Assembly (NCBI RefSeq): GCF_004379255.2
Contig: NC_056035.1
Coordinates: 32,751,208 to 32,815,207 of the forward strand
Direction of reading: 5' to 3'
Length of the DNA: 64,000 bases
Origin: Salvia splendens
Lineage: Eukaryota > Streptophyta > Magnoliopsida > Lamiales > Lamiaceae
How positions within the stretch are numbered: the stretch's first letter is position 1; each line of letters starts with the position of its first letter. A program made the translations under genes and the position numbers. This document shows positions 39,449-52,758 of this stretch, in pieces. The notes beneath the pieces were generated by a model. The model worked only from the letters and a program-made list of their open reading frames with translations, did no database searches and was not told where the DNA came from.

Positions 39449-42400
39449 ATGTCGACCGATGCTGGAGGAAACATGAAATTCAAAGCTGGAATAAAGCAAC
39501 GAACGGTCGCAATGTCGATGCGCTATGGAGTGGTTAATTCCTTGAGATCTATTCTCTTGAGAATGATGTTTATCCTTTGTCATTTGACAAGCAAGACTAA
39601 TTTAGATTTGGTAGTAGTAATTGGGATGCATGGGTTGATGAATATACCAATGCACATTTGGTTCAACATAATTGTGTACTTATTATTGGAAACAATACTG
39701 TACAAATTATTTGAACGTGTTGTTATAAACAACAAAGATCACGAGGTGATCGCAGTGGTCTCCGACGTGGACCATGGTAATAATCTAAATGAATGATTTG
39801 TTGATACGGGTGCCACATGTCATGTGTGCTCCGAGAGAAGCGTTTTTTCTACTTACAAATATGTTGGAGGTAGAAAAGTACGTATGGGAAACCAAGCCTC
39901 TTCCGAGGTGGTTGGTGTGGGTAATGTGTTCCTAAAATTAGGATCCGGAAAGGTTCTTACCCTCAAGGATGTGCTGCATGTCCCAGACATCCGAAATAAT
40001 TTGGTGTCAGGCTCACTTCTAGTAAATCATGGATTTTCACTAGAATTTGAGTGTGAAAATGTTATATTGACCAAGTATGAAAAGTTCATAGGTGAAGGTC
40101 ACCTAGTGAATGGGCTTTTTGAGCTGAATGTTACGGTCATTCACCGTGGAAAATGATTAAGAAATAAGGAAGATGACACATCCTCTTATTTTCTTGAGTG
40201 CTCTGATTTATGGCATAAAAGATTGGGACATGTAAATCTAAAAGCTATAAAAAGATTAGTAAATCTTAATTTACTAAAAGTAGATAAGTTTAACTCACAA
40301 GAAAAATGTGAAGTCTGTGTTGAAGCAAAAATGACCAAGCTGTCGTTTCGCTCGGTAGAACGAAGCACAAAACCTCTAGAGTTAATCCATACAGACGTAT
40401 GTGATTTAAAATTTGTGCAAACTAGAGGTGGTAAAAAGTACTTCATCACATTTATAGATGATTGCACAAGATATTGTTACCTTTACTTATTAAGAAGTAA
40501 AGATGAGGCAATTGAAGCGTTTAAAGACTTCAAAAATGAAGCCGAAAATCAACTTAATTGTCGAATTAAGTGTGTTCGAAGTGATAGAGGTGGTGAGTAT
40601 GTAGCCCCGTTTGCAGAATTATGTCATGCAAGTGGTATAATTCACCAAACAACGGCTCCATATTTTCCCCAGTCAAATGGAGTTGCTGAACGAAAAAATC
40701 GAACACTTAAAGAGATGATGAATGCTTTGTTGATTAATTCTGGTTTATCCCAGAACATGTGGGGGGAGGCTGTATTAACAGCGAATCATATCCTGAATAA
40801 AATTCCACTAAAAAATAGGGATGTGACTCCTTATGAGTTGTGAAAAGGGAAGAAACCTTCATATTCATACCTCAAAGTGTGGGGGTGTTTAGCGAAGGTA
40901 GAAGTGTCACCTCCGAAACAAGTTGCAATATGCCCTAAAACAGTCGATTGCATCTTTATTGGCCATGCACTTAATAGTAGTGCCTATCGTTTCCTAGTCC
41001 ATAGGTCAGCTGTGCCTGGCGTGGCTGAAGGAACAACGATTGAGTCAAGGAATGCTATATTCTTTGAGAATGTATACCCTTGCAAGAGGCAAGAGGATCG
41101 TTCTAGTGAAAGAATGATGGATAAATCCACTAGTTCTAATCCTCCAAAAAGGACGAGGTCAAGTCCTGAGGATGTTGAACCAAGACGTGGTAAAAGAGTT
41201 AAAGTTGCTAAAATATTTGGTCCTGACTTCATAACTTTTATGTTGGATGACGAACCAAAGTCATTGGCGGAAGCTCTGTCTGGCCCAGACGCGGCGTGGT
41301 GGCAAGAAGCTATCAACAGTGAAATTGAATCCATCATAAGAAATAACACTTGGGTGTTAGTAGACTTGCCTGAAGGCTGTAAGTCTTTAGGGTGCAAGTG
41401 GATTCTGAAAAGGAAATATAAGCCCGATGGTACTATAGATAAGTACAAAGCTCGCCTAGTTGTCCAAGGCTTTAAGCAGAAAGAAGGGTATGACTTTTTT
41501 GATACCTATTCACCTGTTACGAGAATCACTTCCATTCGGGTGCTTCTAGTGATTGCTGCTTTGCACAATCTTGAGATTCACCAAATGGATGTGAAAACTG
41601 CATTTCTGAATGGTGATCTGGAAGAAGAAATATATATGGAACAACCCGAAGGGTTTGTTGTGCCTGGGCAAGAGCGTAAAGTATTCAAACTGGTAAAGTC
41701 ATTATATGGGTTGAAGCAAGCACCATTACAATGGCATTTGAAATTTGACAACGTGATGTTGGCAAATGGATTCACTATCAATGAGTGTGATAAGTGTGTT
41801 TACATTAAGAACACAGATAACGGGTTTGTTATTGTGTGTCTGTATGTTGATGATATGTTGATAATGGGCAGCGATAGTGCCATTATTAACGAGACAAAAA
41901 ACATGTTGAAAAGAAATTTCGATATGAAAGATATGGGTCTAGCTGATGTGATTCTCGGAATCAAAATATTGAGGACTAATGAGGGAATTGCCTTAACGCA
42001 ATCTCATTATGTTGAGAAAATGCTTAAGAAATTCAACTCGTTTGATTGTAAGCCAACAAAGACTCCTTTGGAGCTCAATGTCCATCTGAGCCAGAATATG
42101 GGTGATTCTGTTGCTCAAGAAGAGTATGCAAAGGTCATAGGAAGTTTGATGTTTATCACAAACTGTACTCGACCTGATCTTGCTTGTCCTGTAAACAAGT
42201 TGAGCCGATTTACGAGCAACCCAAGTAAGGAACATTGGAAAGCTCTGTGTAGAGTTTTGAGATACTTGAAGTATACTCTTAACTTTGGGTTGCATTACAC
42301 AAGATATACCCAAGTACTTGAAGGGTACTGTGATGCAAATTGGATCTCTGATTCAAAAGACTCATTTTCGACAAGTGGGTATGTGTTCACTGTGGGGGGG

Positions 42401-42791
42401 TGTTGTCTCGTGGAAATCAACGAAACAGACGTGTATTGCTCATTCTACCATGGAATCTGAGTTTATCGCTTTGGATAAAGCAGGGGAAGAAGCCGAGTGG
42501 CTCAGAAATTTCCTAGAATGTATTCCATGTTGGAAGAAGCCAGTGCCCGCAGTATTGATACACTGTAATAGCAAAGCAGCTATAGGTAGAGCACAAAGTA
42601 GCTTTTATATTGGTAAGTCTCGACATATTCGTCGGCGACATAATACCGTAAGTCAGTTGATCACAAGTGGCATTATATCAGTTGACTATGTAAAGTCAGT
42701 GGATAACTTAGCGGATCCGTTAACGAAAGGTTTAAACCGTGATCAAATGCATAAATTGCTAAGAGGAATGGGACTGAAAACCATATCTTAA
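39449..42791 (+). pseudogene. Copia C pol with deleted gag, interrupted
   Basis: ATGTCGAC at 39449 matches the copia B start. The next 340 bp contain little recognisable gag and no CCHC knuckle, so gag is largely deleted or replaced. A TGA at 39794-39796 precedes the protease motif [12 protein letters not shown]-pre-integrase follows after another stop near 40156. Integrase core residues ([30 protein letters not shown]) run to a TGA at 40841-40843. RT with YVDD lies in 40877-42390. A one-base G insertion in the run at 42397 shifts RNase H into a second frame ending at 42791. Most breaks are single-base and look recent. Confidence 0.92.
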
Positions 42792-43373
42792 AAGATGAGT
42801 ATAGTGGTAACCCAACCATACGATTGGAGATCACATGGGATTGGTTCAATGGGAAAACGAAGCTATACAAATCTAGCTGTAACACTCAGAAGATTTTAAT
42901 CTTCGCCCAGTCTTTAGAAAGCATTGAGTGTGGTAACCTGCACGTGGTAAGAGGTTAAGTCTTTTGACTTTTAATGATTCTTGAAATCTCAAGGAGATGC
43001 AGTATAGCAGGATACTCATGAAAGAATCACCTATGTAAGTGAGAAGTGAGGCCGCTTCGTGTGTGTGAGTCACTTATGAATTCCAAAGAGGTGTTCCATG
43101 GCCGAAACGGACACAAACGTGAGAACTAATGGAGTTGAGACAATATTGTGTTGATGCTATTGACTAGGCATATACCAAGGAGGAATAGTTCAAGGCATCG
43201 CGTCCACTAGTCCGCCGGTATGTCCGATAGTGTTGACTATGGAAGGTTCAAAACCACAAGTTACCTCTCCAAATACAGTATCGTTTCCTGAGAACTGAGC
43301 AAAAGAGTCTGCATACATGCATTTGTGTCTGGTGTTGGTTTGAGCTTGCAGCGCTCTAACCAATGTGGGGGAT

Positions 43374-43873
43374 TGTTGAAAACGTGTAAAATTTGAAAAG
43401 GCTAGGCCTTTGGCCTTTCTTCTCCAAATGCATTATGTGATGCCTTAATGTCATGACTCTTCATGTAGGCTCACATATCCTATAAATAGATGGAGTTTTA
43501 GGAGAAGAGGACACAACACCAACAATCATTCTCCCTTTCTCTAGTCTCAAGCATTCTAGTGTGCATCTTAGGAGCATTGTATTGCTCGGTTCTCGCCTCC
43601 AATTCAAGTTCGCCGGAGCCTACGAGTTTGAGATGCTTCAACTCGATAGGAGGAAAGTCGTTTCATCTTTGGGGACATTACGCCAATCCGTGAGCACTAG
43701 CCGGGGTGTATTTCGTCTTGCGGAGAGAGGGATACCTCGACTCGACTTAAAGAAGACTTAGTTTGTATCTTGTTCCTTTTATTGTATTTATTTTGTTTTA
43801 CTTACCTTCCAGTTTTTGGTTCTTTTGTAGTAGCAAGAGTTTGCCCGTCTAAAATGCTTCAATTTTTCCAACA
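43374..43873 (+). repeat. 3' LTR of copia C
   Basis: 500 bp, TGTTGAAAAC to TTTCCAACA, preceded by the polypurine tract and followed by the GATTT target duplication. Confidence 0.95.
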
Positions 43874-43929
43874 GATTTTCTGACTCTCTCACTCAAAATT
43901 TGTGTATGCTTCGTCTTCTGGCGAGGCAT
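43874..43929 (-). pseudogene. MADS copy 2, 5' part
   Basis: ATG at 43929 starts MPRQKTKHTQILSERVRK, the N terminus of the MADS domain, and stops at the copia C insertion point. Together with 38238-38912 it represents the original copy-2 gene. Confidence 0.93.
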
Positions 43930-45378
43930 ATTTACTGATTGACTGTTTTTTTCTCCAATAAATTCCACTGGTATATATAGGGAATTTTAAAAAGGGGTTC
44001 AATTCTACACTTGATATAATTAATACCTTGTAGTATTATGTATAAATAGGTTTGAATGTGCTGATATGGTAAGTCTCTGAATTAGCCATTAAATTCTGAA
44101 GTGCATATATAAAGCATACGTATGTAATATATTGAAATATGTATTTTTGTTATGTAAATAAGATGATCCAAAAATAGTAGATCTGTAAATTATTGAAAAC
44201 GACTTTGAATGTCAGGTACTAGTAACAAGAAATTTGTTATGAAATGATAAAAATTTGCTTTGTTTAATTACAGTTGATAAGAACCATTAATGGTAAATCT
44301 TTAACATATAATCTTACTTTGACCGTCAAATCCTCATTGAATTATTTCAATGTCACATGACTTTTTTTCATACTAGTGTAATATCATTTTCCTTTATATG
44401 GATTACGACTAGCTTCATATTGCCACTCTGTTAAACAAATTGACCCCATTAAACCTCTAATTAATGTCTAACTTGTTAGACCTTGGGATGGTAATTATGA
44501 TCAATTATGACTCGAGGCCATATCCTAAAACCTCGGCTTCTACTTGATGTCGCCACATCAAAAAACTCCTATCATTTAGCTTCACGGAGATTGGTGTGTT
44601 TTGTGGTAGATAACGAACGAAAGCACTTGGGCCTATGAGTAAGAGTAAAAGTAAAAGTAAAAGTAAAAAAACTTAACAACTTCTTTAGTGAGATAAAGAG
44701 GTTAATAGTATATGTATTATGCGTCAAATAGATAGAAAATGGATGATCTTGATTATAGAAAGAAAGCATGTTTATATACTACACTAAAGAACAATATCGA
44801 AGATAACTTTCAGCTACTATAACAATAAGATCCTCTATCCAGATGCTTACATCACACCAGCAGAGTGTTTAGTTGTTTTCTCCACGTTGCTATCGTTGAG
44901 TTTCAATTCTCTGATCTCGGTCCTTGGTGGTCCAGCACGCGCGAAGCTCGATGACCACATGTAGTTATCCTTCATTCACTTTCATGCATGCAGCTCGATT
45001 CTTGTTTTCACAATGTTCACCAATAAATCGAGTCCTCGGATATAGGTATGCTTAGACTTATAACTGTCTTAGAATTAATTATTTACCCCTTTTTTCCTTT
45101 GCATGTATTAAGAAGTCTGCGGTTATTTTTGCTTGACATATATAATTACATTTACATGCATAACTTTATATCCTTGTAGACTCTAGTTTAAAGATATATT
45201 AATATGCATCACAATAACTGCATGTTGCTTAGTAGTAAGTGTTTGCCTTCCTGAATAGATATACAAGAAACTCATCCTTTATTATGAATGCAAAGAGATG
45301 TAGTAACATACACAGAAAAGATAGAAACCAAATATAAACCCATTAATTTCAAATTCAGGGTGGTAAAACATAACATAA
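43930..45378. other. Spacer between MADS copies 2 and 3
   Basis: The left part (to about 44480) is the copy-2 upstream region, similar to those of copies 1 and 3. An AAAAGT hexamer repeat lies at 44640-44670. From about 45235 to 45378 is the copy-3 3' flank, similar to 38030-38150. No gene was recognised. Confidence 0.5.
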
Positions 45379-45386
45379 CATAGGAT

Positions 45387-46134
45387 CAGTGGCTGATCCA
45401 CATGGGAACCCAAAATTTGTAACTATAATGTATTTAGATATACTCATTAACAATTCTCATATTTGGTCCAGTGGTAATCAATGCCGAGTTGAGACACGGC
45501 AAAAGCCCCTAGTTTGAGACCTGTTAACGCCGTCCCAATATGCTTTTTTTATTCAAATCTTTTTTATCCTTTTAAATATTCTAATATGGATTTCAAAATA
45601 GGCCATCTGATGCACACATCTCTATTCTTTTGTTTTATTATATATTATGCATTTTTATATTTTTCATTCTTCTGTTTATTTAATATCCTAATGCATTTGA
45701 AACCTATACAATTCACATATATATTTATTATTTTATTATTTCAAATTTTTTAAAACATTTTTTATACCTTCATCGTTTGAGCTTTTTTAAAAATATTTTA
45801 ATGCATTTGAAACCTACATAACTCACACATATATTTATTCTTTCTGTTTTTCCAATCGTTAAAAGAATATTTTATATCTTCATCATTTTAGCTTTTTGAA
45901 AATATTCTAATGTATTTTAATTTCATATCGCTACGATATAATATATAATTAGTTTTTATCTTTTTAATTCTCTTCTAGTACACATCTTTGTGATGTTTTT
46001 AATAGTAAAATAAAATCATAAATTTTGACTGAGAAAAGAATTAAAGAAAATAAAAAGATCGGTTAAATTTTGAGGTTTTGAAGTGCCATAATTATTTTCG
46101 TACCCCCGAACGAAAAATCCTGGATCCGCCACTG
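45387..46134. mobile_element. hAT-type non-autonomous element 3' of MADS copy 3
   Basis: The ends CAGTGGCTGATCCA and (reverse complement) CAGTGGCGGATCCA are flanked by a perfect 8-bp duplication CATAGGAT (45379-45386 and 46135-46142), the size expected for hAT. Length is 748 bp, without transposase. The interior holds two to three tandem copies of a unit of about 110-130 bp with TAATGCATTTGAAACCTA. It lies 10 bp beyond the MADS copy 3 stop codon. Confidence 0.9.
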
Positions 46135-46152
46135 CATAGGATTGTATCTCAA

Positions 46153-46878
46153 TCAAGGATAGAAATTGGCTGCCCACGCTCTTCCAAGCTCATCAGGAAC
46201 TCCACTCTGATTCCAGTCTGCAAAGGATCTTGCAACTTCAGTTGATCCTAAGTTGATTCCTCTTGACATGCCAAACGTGTTCTCGATGCCAGGGCCGAAC
46301 CATCTTTCTTTTTCTGTGATTGAAGTAGTTGCAAAATCACCACTTCTATTTTCTGTCATCATCTGGATATGGTGTGGATTGTTAGTGCACAAAAGCTGGC
46401 CCTGTGCCCCTGCAAGTTCGTTGTACCTGTTTTCGAGCTTCTTCAGCTTTTCTTCCACAAACTGATCCAAACCATTTAGCTGCCTCACATCAAGCTCATT
46501 GAACACTCCACCTTCAAAGAGTCGAGTCATGAGGAACCCCATTTCTGTTTCGTCATTCTTCTTTTGAAGTTTCAGCAACCTATCGGTCATGCTTTTCAGT
46601 TTGTCACTCAAGAATTTATCATGCAGAACCATTTTCTTGGGACCGGGCTCTTTGGAACGAGCCATGAACTTCATGACTCCATTCATAACCTGTTCACGAG
46701 AGGGCCATAAGGTTGAATATGACTCTTTAGGATCATTAACGATGATAACTATCTCCACACCACACAACACTGATAGCTCATGTGCTTTCTTGAATAAGCT
46801 ATCAAGCCTTCTTTTGAAGGTAGATTTTCTGACTCTCTCACTCAAAATTTGTGTATGCTTCGTCTTCTGGCGAGGCAT
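46153..46878 (-). CDS. Type I MADS-box protein (M-gamma-like), copy 3
   Basis: Intact single-exon gene of 241 aa. The MADS domain includes RVRKSTFKRRLDSLFKKAHE and LSVLCGVEIVIIVNDPKES, followed by STLWPS, the KKMVLHDKFLSDKLKSMTDR segment and a coiled-coil-like Leu/Lys region. Presumed nuclear transcription factor of the gametophyte/endosperm-associated M-gamma group (family knowledge, not shown here). The coding sequence is almost identical to copy 2 and clearly diverged from copy 1. An ATG at 46917 would extend the frame by 13 residues, but MPRQKTKHTQ at 46878 is the start shared by all three copies and is preferred. Its 3' UTR carries a hAT element and its promoter a long-LTR element about 310 bp upstream. 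Confidence 0.9.
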   Translation of the reverse strand: MPRQKTKHTQILSERVRKSTFKRRLDSLFKKAHELSVLCGVEIVIIVNDPKESYSTLWPSREQVMNGVMKFMARSKEPGPKKMVLHDKFLSDKLKSMTDRLLKLQKKNDETEMGFLMTRLFEGGVFNELDVRQLNGLDQFVEEKLKKLENRYNELAGAQGQLLCTNNPHHIQMMTENRSGDFATTSITEKERWFGPGIENTFGMSRGINLGSTEVARSFADWNQSGVPDELGRAWAANFYP

Positions 46879-47190
46879 GTTTTGTGGATTGGCTGATTTT
46901 TTTCCAATATATTCCATTGCTTTATATAGGTAAGAAAGATGTTCAATTCTACACTTGATAGTATAATATTGTAATAATTTCGCTTTCCTTTCTTTAGCCT
47001 TGTATTATGTATAAATATGTTTGAAAGGGCTGATATGGTAAGTCTGTGAATTAGTCATTGAATTCAGAATTATATATATATGAAGCATATGTAATATATT
47101 GAAATTTGAATCTTAACGACTTTGAATGCCGGAAGAATTTTGTTATGAAATTATATTAATTTGTTTTGTTACAATAGATAAGAATCATAA

Positions 47191-50018
47191 TGTAACGCCC
47201 CACTTTTCGAACCCTAATTTTCGAACCCTAAGACGAATGTATTTATTGCTTTGATTGCAGAAATTAAATGGCGAATTATTATGTGTTTGCTTATGTGACC
47301 TAATTTTGTTTTGACCGAGTCAAATTTGTTGATTCTATGACGTGGTTATGATTAATTGATGTGGAATGAAATATATTGCGGTGAATTATATTATTATGGG
47401 GAGTGAGATTTAATTAGTATCATAAATAATTACCTTGCCCTTTCATTGTGGAATTTTCGACCACTATTATTTTGAGGAGAGGAATTCTATTTTGTTGGAT
47501 TTAATTATTTGATTGGGATAATTATCCAATTAAATCCAAAGCCTAATTACCCTATTTAATTCTTGATAAAAATCGGCCCCCACTATTATTCCTAAGGAGA
47601 TTTCGAAATCTCCTAGCTTGTGGGAGAAGAAGTTATTCATTTATTCAATTGATCCCTTAATTATTTCTTTCCATGTTTTAATTGGAATATCCTAGCAAAT
47701 CTTGCCTTATCTATTTTATTAAAGATTTGGAAATTATTCCTTGTGGGAGGAATATTTTTACACGCCTATTCCCTATATTTTATGGGAGGATTTTATTAAT
47801 TTTTATGCTCCGTATTATTTTATTCTGCTCCGTGAAAATACCAAATAAAATCATGGGCTAATTTATTAGCCATGATTTTCGAAAATCCTCCTTATTTCTC
47901 CCTCAAATTAACGCCAATCATCCCTCCCCAAATCTCTCAAATCTTCATTTCAATTATTTCCCCAAATCTTGAATTTATTGGGGAATATTGTATTTTTCCA
48001 ATTCTATAAATAAAATATCAAACCCAAAACCTAAACCTAGCCCCCAAAACTCACGCCCACTTCATTTCACACGCCCCTCCCCTTTTAATCTCCCCCCACA
48101 CTTGTTCATCCATTCAACTCAAGATCCCATCGATTTTCCAAGAGATTGTTGAAGAACCAAGGTTTTAATTGCTTCCTACCGATTATTTCGTCCAAGAAAA
48201 GGTACATTCAAACCCATATTCTTCAATCCTCTCCATCTAGACTTTCTTTAACTCCCTCATGCATGTAGAGAGTGTAGGTAATGAAGATCTAAGGGTTTAA
48301 TCGGTGGGAATGTGAAGTCATACGTGTGAGTGCGTTTTGATTGCAATTGCTTGTTGATTTATTGAACCCTCGGTGGTTGATGTGCGATTTCATGAAAATA
48401 TGTGTTTAAGGACTCTTTTGAGCATGATTGTATATCAAAACCTTGAAAAGATTGATTTTGAATGAGTAGGGATAAACCCTAATTCGAATTGCTATCAGTA
48501 CGAAAATCTGTGATTTCCGAACAGTGTGTTCTGATGTGTTTTTGACCAACCAAACGAACTCCGATTTGACCGATTCTTTTTCCTGTATAAACTTCGTGAT
48601 GTCTTCTATATTGTGTGTAAATTTCGACCCTTTTGGTTAAACTATGAATTTATGGTGAATTTTTAAAGTTGACTGCGCGATCCTGCCAAAAACGTGTTTT
48701 CTCGACCAGTAGGTTACGCCTTTGGTTTGCCCGACTTAAAGGTGGTATTTTGACATGAAATTTAAACTGAATGTTATTTGATGAGTCTACTGCCTTGTCA
48801 TAGAGTTTTAGCCCCATCGGAGGTCGGATGATTTTTAAATAATTTTTACAAAAAGGTTGCGCAGAGCTGCCAGATCTCTACTTTGGTTAAACAACTATAT
48901 TTGTATGCTTGAATGACATACATGAGTTTACATATGTGATGAGGTGATGTGATATGCAAAGATGTGTGATATGGTGTGATTCCTATTGTTGATTGGGAAG
49001 GGGAATGATCTAGGACATGCATGATTTTAGTCCATGTTGATGACTAATTGGGAATACCTTATCTAAAGGTGAAAATTCGTGCGCTAAACGTGATATCAAA
49101 GGAAAAGCGAAAACTTGAAATCTAAAGGGTCGAGGTGGGCTTCTTTTCTACCCTACGATATGTGTGGGTTTTATTTTATTAAAATCTTTTACGTATGACT
49201 GTGGAGAGATAAGGGTGGTTTAAAGTGATTATCATGCCTGATTTGTTTTGACATGCCTATCTGATGTGGCTGTTGCCACTGTTATATAAATCGAATTCGG
49301 GTCCTCGTAGGGCCGAAAACCCTACGTGGATTAGTGTACACCTATGGTAGATCGTGTGCTAGCGTACGGGCTGGCCGGTCTAGTGACCTGGTTTGCGGCC
49401 GCATTCCTTGTCATGTATTGGCAGATATGGTTGATGACGATGGGGAAAAATGACTGCGCAGTCGCTATTTTGAACAATGGAAAATGTTTCGGTGCCTCGG
49501 GTCTTTTAATCTCAAACCCCGATGGTTACCTACGTATGGCATGATAATAATATGTACTCTTACTTAAAATGTTTTCGGCACGAGCCACTGAGTATTTTCA
49601 AAAGTACTCAGCCCTGCATATGTTTTCTCTATGTGCAGGTTGAGCAGCGACGAGCGGTTGGTGGTGTTGAGCAGGAATTAATAATAAACTATGGTCGTTT
49701 TGAAACTCTGAGTGTCGTCGTGTCTTCACACATGACGTCACTCTTCTCTTGGATGCTTCCGCTGGGATATTTTCTTTACTTGTTTTTACTTAACTATGAA
49801 TCTTTTTGATTAAATGTTGAAAACTCGTTACTCTTTTATTAATGTCAAACCTTTGGTCTTTTTACTTATCTTAATATAAATGCTTTTGGTCGTTTATTTA
49901 TTAAACTTAAATTCTTAGTCAAACTTTTATTGAAACCCTAGCCTTCTATGCCCGTTCTTTAAAACCCCTTTAAGTCGCGATCGCCCGCTTTTATTAACCC
50001 TAGAGGGCGGGCGTGACA
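47191..50018 (+). repeat. 5' LTR of the long-LTR element
   Basis: 2828 bp, with TATA-like CTATAAATAAA near 48004 and a direct repeat of TTTTCGAACCCTAA at its start. No open frame of significance. Confidence 0.85.
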
Positions 50019-52758
50019 GTTTGGTATCAAAGCCTCAGTTCTTTCCACTCTGGACCCAAGAGTCTTTTTGAGTCAAAATCTATGCATGTGTAATTTGGCT
50101 AAATGATAAACATCGGAAGCTCAACACCACAACTCGTCCCTGCCCAACCAAGAAGAATGAGGTAATAAGTATCTTGATTTATATTGATCTGAAACTGTGA
50201 AATGTTGTAAATTGCGATGGGAATATTACTCTTGTGAGAATGAAATTATTTCGATGGGAATCGAAGATAATATGACGTCTTGGAAAATGTTGTTTGAAGT
50301 GTGGGATGATGAAATTACATGGATATGAAATTGCTTGATACGACTATGCCAAAAAAAAAAAAATTGTTTGAATATTTTTGTGCACACCCCGATAAGGAAA
50401 ATCGGCGAATATGTGATTAGACTTCTATGAGTCTGGATAGATGAAACTCTAAATGATTGAAATTTCATGAATTGTGAAACGTAAAGTATGCGTGTGATTA
50501 CTTGATTGTACTATGAAAAAAAAAAAACACTGGTGGGAAATAAGTAAATACTACGGCTCTTGGAAAATGTTGTGAAGATATGAACCGTGAGACACTATGA
50601 GATTATACAATTGCTTTTGTTTAACCGTGAGGTATGATGGCGTTGATTGTGCTGGATATTGAAGTGTGATTGTGAACTTGTATTAATTGATGTTGAGATT
50701 TGCTATTACGTCCACGAAACTGCAAATTTTACTTGGAGAAAATACATGTTGCTTCCATGAGCGACAAAACTTTTATGCCTAGGCGTTTAAAATTTCATGA
50801 CTATGAAACTGTGAAATGCAAAGCATGATACGCGCGTAGTTGCGAGTTGTGATTGTGATACAGATGAGCATGACTTGCATGATTTATGAAATGTGATTCC
50901 ATGGATGATCGATTGACTAAGTGTTGCTATTCACACATATTAATGTACGATGTTTGTTATGCTATGGAACACCAAATGATTTATACGAATAAATGTATTG
51001 ATTGTGCAATATATGTACGACGTTATGTGGTGAAAATTCATGACCGATGAAGTACGAGGCATCGTATAGAACCACTATTAAGGGGAATGTGGAACTTTTG
51101 AACCTTGTTGCAAACGTAGGAGCCATATGAAGCTTGAGTTAGGTAATGATCATATATACGTGAAGTACGAGGCTTCAAGCTATGCTTGAAAGTATAGAGT
51201 GCCTAAGAGGTAGGCCAGACTAAACGTGCTAGAACTTAGTTGTAAGTTGACAACTGCAATATCACTTTCCTGAGTGATAAAAACAACGAAAAATATATAT
51301 TTCGAACTTTGGTGTATCCTCACAATGGCGAGATCATACCTAAGATCTAATTAAACTATGCAGTCTTGCATACCATGCCAAAATGGCTATGCGACACAAA
51401 TGCGATGACGTTTACGACACCTTAAGACCACGTGTACAGCGGCAATGCTTTTCGAAAACTATGTGGCATGGCAAGAAGACTTTGAAGATGCGACAATCAA
51501 AAGAAATGTTATTAATTTCGACGATACGATGAATCTCAACTTGGAATCCACGATTCCATAGAATGATGTTACCACGTTCAAGCTCGCGAAAAATGTGCGA
51601 GGGAGTACAACCCTCATAGCTAGAATGAACGATATTTAAATCAACAGTACTTACTTGGATTCTAAATTCCTTTCGGGACGTTTTAAATAAACGTGAGCCC
51701 TTGACTATTTAAACACCTTGGTTGACTCCCAATTTGCAAGTAATGCCCATTGTACTCTCTTCATCGAGTTATGACTCGCTTTCAGTTCTTGAAAAATTTG
51801 TACTTGCCTTCGTAACCTCGGACATCTTGATTAATCGTCTTCTTTGATTCATTTTTCGTAAGGACAATATTTTGACCTTATGAACTTCCGTCATTGAACT
51901 TCATTCCTAAGGTCGTTTGCAGTTATGACCTTCAGTATAATCACACCTCCGGTCCTATTTTCTTCAAAGGATGGAATATTCTTCTTGGAACTACTGGTTC
52001 ATCTCTTTATTTTGTAATCATGTATGTGGCAAGTTCTTTCTTGCAGAAGTGAAATTCTTTTTAGCTCGGTTTCACTACATATATTGTTTCATACTCAATG
52101 ATTTTTCTTTCTGCAACACCAAGTTAAGGCCATCCTGTTCCCTTCTTCCTTAACGGGTTAATCGTGTTAAATTTCTGAAAAGTTCCATTCACTTTGAGTT
52201 GTCTTTAACAAACCCGCGGACCCATTGATGTGATCTCATCTTTTCCAATAACATGATGTGGTTGAACCATCATTTGTACTACTTCATGACATTTGCCCAT
52301 GTTTCTAAATCCTGCCGCGACTGAATATTTTTTTGGCCTTGATATGTTGAACGATATCATTCATTGCTGTCCGGAATTTTCGCAAATTGTGATCTAGCAG
52401 TCGGCTATGGAATTTGAGAATTTTTGCAGTTTCATCCTGTTTCCATGACCCATCTCATGTTCTTTCGAGCTCTCATCAGAAGTAAATTCTCAAATCTCTA
52501 TGGGTTTTATTTGATACCTCTAAACCATTTGATTCTCAGAATGGACGTTTTGAGTCCAATGGAGCTCAATCATTGCATTGATGTTCTTGTTTACTTTATT
52601 AATTTTGGAGCCTTCCCGACTAAAGACATCCTTAAAAATGTTGCAACAATTTGAAATCTGTTCATATCCAAGTAAGACTGTTGGGTCAAATTTCGAATCC
52701 TTGATACTAGACGGTAGGAAAATGCAGTGGTCGACTCGGATATACACAAGGGATAAGT
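50019..52758 (+). other. Internal region of the long-LTR element
   Basis: AT-rich, with TATGAAA/GTGAAATG-like motifs recurring. No gag, protease, integrase or RT motif is visible in any frame. It is probably a non-coding large-retrotransposon-derivative core, or is strongly rearranged. Confidence 0.5.

Larger units (their letters stand above)
38913..43873 (+). mobile_element. Ty1/copia LTR retrotransposon C, complete ends, inserted in MADS copy 2
   Basis: The LTRs are 38913-39413 and 43374-43873. The element is flanked by the 5-bp direct repeat GATTT (38908-38912 and 43874-43878), and the uninterrupted sequence is seen in MADS copy 3. It is oriented opposite to the MADS gene. The internal region has a truncated gag, then protease, integrase, RT and RNase H, and ends with a GTGGGGGA polypurine tract. 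It shares its family with copia B. The coding region has stops and a frameshift and lacks most of gag, so movement would have needed proteins from a related element. Confidence 0.96.

Noticed and set aside
46879..46917. 13-residue N-terminal extension of MADS copy 3 from an upstream ATG
   Set aside because: The other two copies start at MPRQKTKHTQ and their upstream sequences do not support the extension.
50019..52758. Degenerate gag-pol in the long-LTR element
   Set aside because: I looked for CCHC, DSG, integrase and RT motifs on both strands and found none convincing.
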